From the NCBI GenBank assembly GCA_036873755.1, contig JAVTVY010039253.1, positions 62,001 to 126,000 of the forward strand: a stretch of 64,000 nucleotides of DNA, written 5' to 3'. Positions 56,576-64,000 of the stretch are shown in pieces (the first letter of the stretch is position 1; each line of letters opens with the position of its first letter). The position numbers and the translations under genes are program-made. This DNA is from Hanleya hanleyi. Taxonomy: Eukaryota; Mollusca; Polyplacophora; Lepidopleurida; Hanleyidae. Under the pieces are notes generated by a model. That model was not told the DNA's origin. It made no database searches and was given only the letters and a program-made list of their open reading frames with translations.

Positions 56576-58619
56576 CTGTTTAGACTCATACGTGGGATCA
56601 GAAATAATTATACAAACTCTGCGTTTCTCCACGTAAACGCAATTTAATGCACAAGCTTTCGACCGTTTTGCGGAACATAAAATAATTTGAAATGTATAAT
56701 ATATTGATAACTTTAAAGTCCAGTATTATTCATTATTGTTACAGTCTCTTTGACTGTCTAATCTTTCTTTCGAACATAACTTGACTTAACTTTAATTGCT
56801 ATGTTCACTTGATAAATACCTGGGAGACTTTTTCATAATAGTGACGGTTCTTGACCAAAAAATATTGAGGATGAGATGGAATTAATACAGATTTACGAAC
56901 ATTTCAATGGATACCTGCAACATTTTTAGATATATTGCATTTTTCCCATAAGCGTACACAGAAATAAAGAATTATGTGGACTTTAATTGGTATTTTAGTC
57001 CAAATATTAATTTGTTTTTTCAAGAAAATGAACAATTTCCCTGTGCAATCACATTTCACGAAGTATAATCTTTTTAACAATATATAAAAGTAGTGAAAAT
57101 AAACCCAAAACGAAATAATTATATCTATAATTTAGGTAATTTTGCATTTTCTGTATTTTGTCCCTCAATTTATGGATGTTTATATCAAAAGAAGACGAAC
57201 TTATGGAAAAATACCCTTGATACATGCTATTTTGTTGTATTTTTATGTTAAGCATTGGCAGCTGAAGAAAGCATAAGATTTTGAAAGGATTGCACGGAAG
57301 AAATTATAGCAAGGCAACTTATATGCTACATATACCGTTGGTGGAAAAAATGCTGGAGTACTGACAAGAAGTCATGACCCACCTGACCAATACTCTGACT
57401 GCATATCTAAAAACATCACTAGAACCAAAATGATCCTTGTAATGATTTGTGGCTGTTCATGTGGACATCTTGAATGACATAACCACTGCTGGTGTCTTAG
57501 ACGATGTGGATTTAAGTACCATCAGAACCAATCTTCAACCCCATTTGTTATCTGTTGCGGTCAACAATCTGCAATCTGGTAGCTTCCATCGAAGCTTTAT
57601 AGTCTACATGAAGCCAAATGTCAAAACTTGGGGCTGTTTACAGTAAAGGTGTAGGAATAACTGTCTTCTCTCAAATAAAATTGTGGTAACCCAGGTTAAA
57701 CTTTGAACTGAGATTAGCTTTGCACAAGGATCCTGGAATAACATGATCCTGGATAGTTTACATTTGTTAATAGGCTCTTTCGCTGCCGAATTTATACAGA
57801 CTTTATATTGGTTGTTTTAGAAGTTAGACGTGGGAATCACGTCATGCTTTCCGAATGCGTATTCAGTTAGATTTGTCTTTATGGTCAGTTCCTTCCATAA
57901 AAAATGAATGTTTTAAAGTAAGAGAACGCTTGAAAACGCAAATCTGACCAAGGTGTTCTTCCATTTTGCCAGATAAAACTTCCATGCCATCACACACTTA
58001 ATATGTAGCCCTGTAACAAAACACCATTTCACAAAATCTAGATCTCACCAGCCTGAACGTCATTATCAACCTACTGAATACATATATATATAATTTTTCA
58101 GATGTGAATATGCCAAAGAGTTTGATTTCGATCAAACAACTTTATTTTCAAGCAAACGACCGTTAGCTTTGATGTGGTGGTGGTGGTGCTGTTGTTGTAA
58201 TGAAGTAAAAAGTTACTCAATAATTGTTCAATAATTCACCGATGGTTTGTTTTATTTTGTCTGCCGAACCCCAAAAATGGGCTGCAGTTGGTTAGTTCTG
58301 CTTAATTCAATGTTGCGATTGAGAACACGTCTGATAATCAAGCTCGCACTTTTATTCTCCGCCGAAGGTTTCATGGCTTGGTGAAGATCCATTGCGCGGA
58401 GAGTGCCAGGGTTTGTATAAGCGACTGAATGCAGGGAGATTCGACTTGGCATAAGGGTAGACAACCCTGTTTGTAGATTGTTGATAGACAAGAAAGCGCC
58501 GGCTCGTTTTATAAATACAAGCGTACAAGAGATGCATCCAGATCCAAGTAGGCCTACAAATATATCTTGCTCGAGCCAAGAATATACTTAATATGATGTT
58601 CATTCACATATGACAGTCT
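56576..58619. other. AT-rich, no supported gene
   Basis: Short frames only (65-83 codons), without family motifs. A GGTGGTGGTGGTG tract lies at about 58175. Confidence 0.4.
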
Positions 58620-58639
58620 CAGTCTGTATGACCAGATAG

Positions 58640-59395
58640 ACATGCAGATAACCCAGAAATACTCACAATATCCGTGATACCCAGACAGACAGATAACCGA
58701 TAAATACTCATAATATCCGTGATAACCAGATAAACAGATATCGCAGAAATGCCCCCAATATTCGTGGTACGCAGATAACCCAGAACTACGCACACTATCC
58801 GTCATACCCAGATAGAAAGATAACCCAGCAATACCCATAATATTCGTGATACCCAGATAGACAGATAACCCAGAAAACCCACGATATCCGTGATACCCAG
58901 ATAGACAGATAACTCAGAAATATCCACAATATCCGTCATACCCAAATAGACAGATAACCCAGAAATACCCGCAATATCCGTCATACTCCGATAGACAGAT
59001 AACCCAGAAATACCCGCAATATCCGTCATACACAGATAGACAGATAACCCAGAAATACCCACAATATCCGTGATACCCAGATAGACAGATAACTCAGAAA
59101 TATCCACAATATCCGCCATACCCGTATAGACAGATATCCCAGAAATACCTACAATATCCGCCATACCCAGATAGACAGATAACCCAGAAATACCCAAAAT
59201 ATCCGTGATACCCAGATAGACAGATAAATCAGAAATATCCATAATATCCGTCATACCCGTATAGACAGATAATCCAGAAATACCCGCAATATCCGTCATA
59301 CCCAGATAGACAGATAACCCAGAAATACCCACAATATCCGTGATACCCCCATAGACAGACAACCCAGAAATACCCCAAATATGCGTGATATACTC
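58640..59395 (-). repeat. 45-bp minisatellite, about 16 units
   Basis: CAGATAGACAGATAACCC, AGAAATACCCACAATATCC, GTGATACC repeats every 45 bp. On the minus strand this is a 15-residue cycle (MTDIVGISGLSVYLG), kept open for 186 codons at 58802-59362. Units near 58640-58790 are more irregular. Coding is possible but unsupported by any start context or flanking exon. Confidence 0.9.
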
Positions 59396-59605
59396 ATTCT
59401 CATATATAAATTACAAGCACACCCAGAGTCGGTGCTATATTTGCAAGGTGTCTAAACAACAGATCGATTTGACATGAAATTCAAGCAGCGCTTTATTCTG
59501 TTTGCACTCACTTTCCGGACTACACGTGTTCTTTGTTAACGAACGATTCTCCATTCCAGTCATGTGGGACAGTGTGTTAATCACCAAATATCAATGAAAC
59601 CTCAT

Positions 59606-59821
59606 TCATAAATCTGGACTATATGGTGGTACATCGAACATTGATTCGTTCAAATATTTGTATATGAATTTTTCTGATGAGGGAGATGCTATTAATGTGT
59701 GAAATATCAGGCTCTGCATTGTGCTCCACTGACCATAGCCGACACGGCGATGTGAAAAATTGGGACGATCATTGGCACAAACATCCGGAGGTTGGAAAAT
59801 CAACACCGCTTGGTGGAACAT
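59606..59821 (-). pseudogene. Possible mariner/Tc1 transposase remnant
   Basis: The minus-strand frame ends VPPYSPDL just before a stop. PPYSPDL is a signature around the last catalytic region of Tc1/mariner and related DDE transposases. No other transposase motif could be confirmed in the 71 codons, so this may be coincidence. Confidence 0.3.
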
Positions 59822-59859
59822 TGCTATCCACAGCTTCTATTTCTGCCTTGTGGCTTTGA

Positions 59860-60594
59860 CGCCTATTCCAATGATGTTACTGTAATACGGGCAGTGTGTA
59901 TGTGATGGCCATTGGATTTGTCAATACACTCTGGTAAGTAAAAAAATTAACAACAGTACTTCTGATTCTACATGAATATGCAGTTATACCACATTACATT
60001 TGGGTTATACGAGTATATCTAGTAATAATATTACACTGTTCTTTACCCTACATGTATTGTCCTAATCACATTGTCCCCAATTGAATGGTAATTGGTATTG
60101 CTTGTAGAATCGTTTCCTAGTAAACCTGTCACGTAGAAAATAGTTCGAAAAAAGAAATTGTACTTCAAATATATTATGGACATGCAGGTGAAGCTATAGC
60201 ACGGTTGTAAATACTAACAGTGGTCTACTATACCCCCATTCTGCTAATATTTACGTGACGCACCTAAGATTTGTCAAGTAGAATTTCAATATATTTTAGA
60301 AAAAATAATTAACACAAAAGAAAAAATCTTTGTCGGGATGACTTGTGTGTGACCCGAACGAGAGATGAAGTTAACTGTTAACCTGTCACGACATAGATTA
60401 ATTTAACCCAATCCGGCCTGGGTGATTTTGATTGAACTGCGGCCCGGGGAGGGGCCATTTCAGACCCCTCCTAAATCTTTTTGTTGCTCCTTGGTCTAGG
60501 GGCAACCTAACTTGGAGTCAAAAGAATTGTCGCGCCAATATCATGCAGTTATCATCTATTTCAAATATTTATGAAACGAAAATAAAGAAAACAC
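59860..60594. other. No supported gene
   Basis: No motif-bearing frames or shared repeats recognised. Confidence 0.35.
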
Positions 60595-60715
60595 GAGCTT
60601 GCTCCCAACAAGAGAGAAGCGGTCAACAATTTTCTATCATGACAGCAAGACATATCATGCTATTCTTTATCCAAATGAATTTCCAAGTTGTTTCTAGAGA
60701 ATGATGCATCTCAGT
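60595..60715 (-). mobile_element. Diverged Naiad 3' fragment
   Basis: AAGAGAGAAGCGGTCAACAA and GCAAGACATATCATG match the minus strand of the Naiad tail (compare 3609-3668). GATGCATCTCAGTTT may continue it. More diverged than the other fragments. Confidence 0.55.
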
Positions 60716-61987
60716 TTATATTGCCATTGTAAGAGAGAACGTCGTGGCGGGAACTTAGAACGGTCTAAATTAGTCTGAACGTGTATGGCCTGACCAGTAG
60801 CCTGACCAGTATCAGAATAAAGTCTGATACTCTTGGACAAATGAATCGTTGCTTGACCTCAGCGTACAGTGACATGAACAATGACGACGATTTTTACCAT
60901 ATACGACTGAGGATACCGAGCAGTTATAGGTCAATCATCCAATAAGGCATGCTGTTGAATATTTGTCCTTCTATAGTGACTATATCGTATGTGTTACTTA
61001 TCCAAATAGACCATAACTGCATTGACCTACATTGTCCTGTTAATGTTCCTTTCCCACTGGATGCAGTTCACACTAATATTTAGCCTGTTGTACAAAGCAA
61101 ATTGACATTTGGCTCTTATGGGTGACCTACCAATGAAAATTGAACAAACATAATAATGACTGAATGCGATTGTAATTAATGTTGTTTAAATAACCAGTAA
61201 ATCACGGCAGAAGAGAATTGGGAATATTGAAACTCGGCTTTGGGAATAATTTCTGAACAACTGCACTGAATAAACACTGCGTGTTTCAGTTATTCCCAAA
61301 TTGATATAGCGGAATCATTAACTCAGGCCACTCACGCGATGTTAAGGCGAAATTTTATTATAATATTGACCATATGCATATAGAGATTGTTGGGCGCTGA
61401 TGATTTCAATGGAAGCATTCTTGTAGTAATGGATAAGAATTCTAACCTTCGATGTCTTATAATATTTTGGGCAAACTTTTTAACCGCAGCAGTATTTGCT
61501 ACGCCACAGAAAAACTTCTGTCCATGATTGGGGTAAGTTCAGAGTAACACACAAATATTTCTCAGCAATATACTGAATAGAAACCGAATGCCAAAACCAG
61601 TCTCACCGTAAAATGCTTTTCTAACCTGTACTGAAAATATTATATTCTTTAATTACATTCTTACGACTTATTATCCTCAAATAGTTCAGTCTTCTCAGAC
61701 AACGCTCATCATGTTCACCGTACACGGTCATTCTCTGTACCCATGGCGAGCGTGAACCTATCAGATATGTCATCTCATTACGAGTTCAACATAATATTAA
61801 ACGCGAAAAGAAAACTTGGCACCAAAGTTTTTCTGTTTCAGAACATCATAATAACTAATCATAATAACGCATGGTGCCAACAATTCACAAGCATAAAATA
61901 CTCGGGCATAAATTGCTACATATGACCCTACACTATACCTCAGACAGGCGGTAGACATATGTAGATACGTTTCGAAAAGCTAACCTA
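60716..61987. other. No supported gene
   Basis: Short frames only. Confidence 0.35.
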
Positions 61988-62670
61988 TAAAGGAGGTGTT
62001 CGCTTTAGATGATTTTTCCCCTTCAGCGTCGCTCTTACAGTTACCATGCATATATATTTCATGAACGTACCAACTATTTATGAACGATAATTAGTTATAT
62101 TAATATATAAACCTGTATACTCGAAAACTGCCAACTGTCGGCAAAAAGTTCAGCGAACACTAAGTAAGGAAGCAGCTGTAAAACCTATTGGCACAGGCAT
62201 AATCACTTGAGGAAACAAGCGTCACCGCTTGTTGGGGATAATTTCCTGAATAAAGAGAATATATGAAGTTGTAAAACTGTGAACAACTACATTAGCGGTG
62301 AACGGGAAACGTATATATCCATATTGTAGTAACGAAACATTGAAGAATAGCTGTAGCTGCTGTGAATCTGGAATTTTTCGTTTTTGGCCTAACCGGCCTT
62401 CATTTGAATATCAACGACTCGTTTTGGTTAAAGGTGTCATATTTTACATATAATCCCCTCCAAGAATGTCACAAAAAATTGCGAAAACAAACAAATGCCT
62501 ATGTTCTAATACTCGTAATATTTTTTTGACAAATTTCAGAATACAAAAATTCTATTTTCTCTCTCAAGCTAGTAACTTTTGAAGTAAACAACTTAAGAGG
62601 AAATTATATTTTCGGTTTATAGTACAATACACGAAGGACAAAATAACAGTCAAACCGAACACCTCCTTTA
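61988..62670. mobile_element. 683-bp TIR element (MITE-like)
   Basis: TAAAGGAGGTGTTCGCTTT at the left (61988-62006) is inverted at the right (AAACCGAACACCTCCTTTA, 62652-62670) with one mismatch. No transposase frame. It contains GGTTAAAGGTGTCATATTTT (about 62425), related to the foldback at 31272-31374. Target duplication unclear. Confidence 0.65.
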
Positions 62671-63055
62671 GGCAGCCCTTTTATGTTTTTCATTCTGCAT
62701 CGTGACTCCTGCGACTGTCACAAGCACTCGCTGACTTGCAGTCGCTCGCTTTCAAAAGTAAACAAGTGAACGACTGCAGCACGTGCAAGCCAGTCAAAAC
62801 TGTTTATGTGACGAGAGGTGAACGTAACAGCAGGGCCAAGACGGAAACCGTTCGACACAGTTGTCGGTTTATCCATTTTAATTTATTTGCTGGTTAGAAC
62901 TAGATTTAAAACCGGTAACTTATCGGTATTCGTTATGTATTAATTTACCACGTCTTTCGTACCTTGTCAAACCCCTCTATATCGTTTATGAACCCTGGAA
63001 TTGATCACTGGACGGCGGTATTCTATGAATGTCGGGATGGCTAGAACAATTATTT
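62671..63055. other. No supported gene
   Basis: Nothing recognised. Confidence 0.35.
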
Positions 63056-63340
63056 ATCATTGACGAATTATTCTGTATCAAATGTTGTCCTCATTCATAT
63101 CCAATATGCCGTATTATCATTGACGAATTATTTTGGAGCAGATGATCTATATGCAGAATTATCATTGGCGATTGCTACTAGATTATATGTAGTTCTCACT
63201 CATTTCCAAAGGTCAGAATTGTCATTAGCGATTTATTCTTCATCTTCAAAAGGAAATATTATAAATGGCGAATTATTCCGAATCAAATGGAATTCTCATT
63301 CATTACCAAAATCAAAATTATAAATGGTGATTTATAAATC
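63056..63340. repeat. About 102-bp composite tandem repeat
   Basis: ATTATCATTGACGAATTATT-type motifs at 63056, 63116, 63160, 63219 and 63261 alternate in spacing (60, 44, 59, 42 bp). The larger unit is about 102 bp with two sub-units. The 87-codon frame here follows the repeat. Confidence 0.6.
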
Positions 63341-63369
63341 TGTTGTTACTATGAGTCTCTATTTTTGGC

Positions 63370-63986
63370 AAGCTCTTTTGACGGCCTTGGAAGATATTGG
63401 GTCCAGCACAATTAAAATTATTCATATTCTCAGACTCTTTGTCATGCCTCCAAGCGATCAGGAGTAGATCTGCAACTCATCCTGAATATTCTAAAGCTAT
63501 ATGGCCTTTGGGTAGAACAGCAGTTTAACATCGATTTTGTTGGTTACCTAGGCAGACCAAGGCAGCAGTAGATGACAAAGTTAAGCATCGTGGGATCCCA
63601 AATATCGACTTCAGACAGTGTATCTGTGCTTATATAAGAAAGCTATTTCAATTTGTGAGGTTGAAAGCAAGCCTCAAGAGTGTTTTAGAAAACTATAGTG
63701 TACTCTTCTTAGCAGTCAGAAACGTTTCGATCACGCTGAAATCAGGCGCTATAGAATCGGTCATTTACGACTGACCCACGAACATTAAACAAAATTAATC
63801 AGCCCCGATGTGTATTTCATGCGATGAGCAACTCACAGTTAAACATATTTTGATAAACACTATAGATTTTAAGACTATAAGAGATTCTTTTTACAGAGCA
63901 GCTAATTTAAAAGATCATTTTAAGCGGATGAGAGAGGATTTGATTTTGAAGTATTTCAGAACTATCGGTTTGTCAAATAAATTTTA
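63370..63986 (+). pseudogene. LINE RNase H and C-terminal end (Jockey/Nimb/I-like)
   Basis: In shifting frames it reads FSDSLSCLQAIRSRSATHPE (RNase H core with a catalytic Asp, about 63427-63490), then FCWLP (about 63535) with most of the following GN-AD region deleted, a YIRKLF linker, RIGHLRLTHEH (about 63750), and PMCISCDEQLTVKHIL through to IGLSNKF and a stop at 63986. The CxxC...H knuckle and the closing IGL motif are usual for RNase H-bearing LINEs annotated as jockey-like. The 5' part is absent. Confidence 0.75.
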
Positions 63987-64000
63987 ATGTCTGTACCAAT

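Overview
The window is animal genomic DNA, most likely from a mollusc and possibly a gastropod. It has no operons and no long intact host genes. It is AT-rich and densely packed with interspersed repeats. The mollusc call rests on SINE-like GGTTTAACGTCGC repeats (about 1570 and 37216), recurrent TTATCTCCCCT motifs, degenerate tandem blocks of GACCTTGACC with GACGGACGGA tails, a Polinton-type polymerase relic and a permuted Penelope-like retroelement. This is a judgement from repeat flavour, not a species identification.

Layout. 1-1340: a repeat/host segment (R1 then X) whose paralogue lies at 7713-16019. 3451-4990: a minus-strand, 5'-truncated Penelope-like element of Naiad type, with a plus-strand 3' fragment of the same family inside it. 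5150-7440: a decayed minus-strand protein-primed DNA polymerase (Polinton/Maverick or adintovirus type). 7713-8155: R1 again. 8156-14149: two Naiad copies in head-to-tail tandem (A truncated, B nearly complete, with an N-terminal GIY-YIG nuclease and a reverse transcriptase). 14150-16440: X again, now carrying an 898-bp TA-flanked TIR element and a small GTCC-rich MITE. 17946-19600: three copies of an exon-like unit, each behind a splice-acceptor-like site. 20033-21990 and 26070-27835: GACCTTGACC-type repeat blocks. 22000-26000: possibly low-copy host DNA with one speculative first exon. 28.8-33.8 kb: a region bracketed by inverted repeats that contains a TIR element with 35-bp perfect termini and a small zinc-ribbon-like ORF. 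36 kb: a RecQ-like helicase fragment. 38.7-40.2 kb: duplicated 29-bp minisatellites. 41.5-42.5 kb: a degenerate tandem field. 43090-48926: a Tx1/L1-type LINE with recognisable imperfect target-site duplications and a nested 1.5-kb insertion. 50-54 kb: several copies of a structured repeat around a 468-bp foldback element with five internal hairpins. 55.3-56.6 kb: a second, decayed LINE. 58.6-59.4 kb: a 45-bp minisatellite. 62 kb: another TIR element. 63.4-64 kb: the RNase H and C-terminal end of another LINE.

How the parts relate. The Naiad family shapes the window. Its autonomous copies (A, B, C), its 3' fragments and a set of apparently non-autonomous repeats share a 3' module: a conserved box followed by a 7-bp hairpin. 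The stem sequence of that hairpin differs between families while pairing is kept. The R1-X locus exists both without and with the Naiad tandem, so the insertion boundaries can be read directly. No complete, unbroken autonomous mobile element is visible; every coding copy examined carries a frameshift, deletion or truncation.
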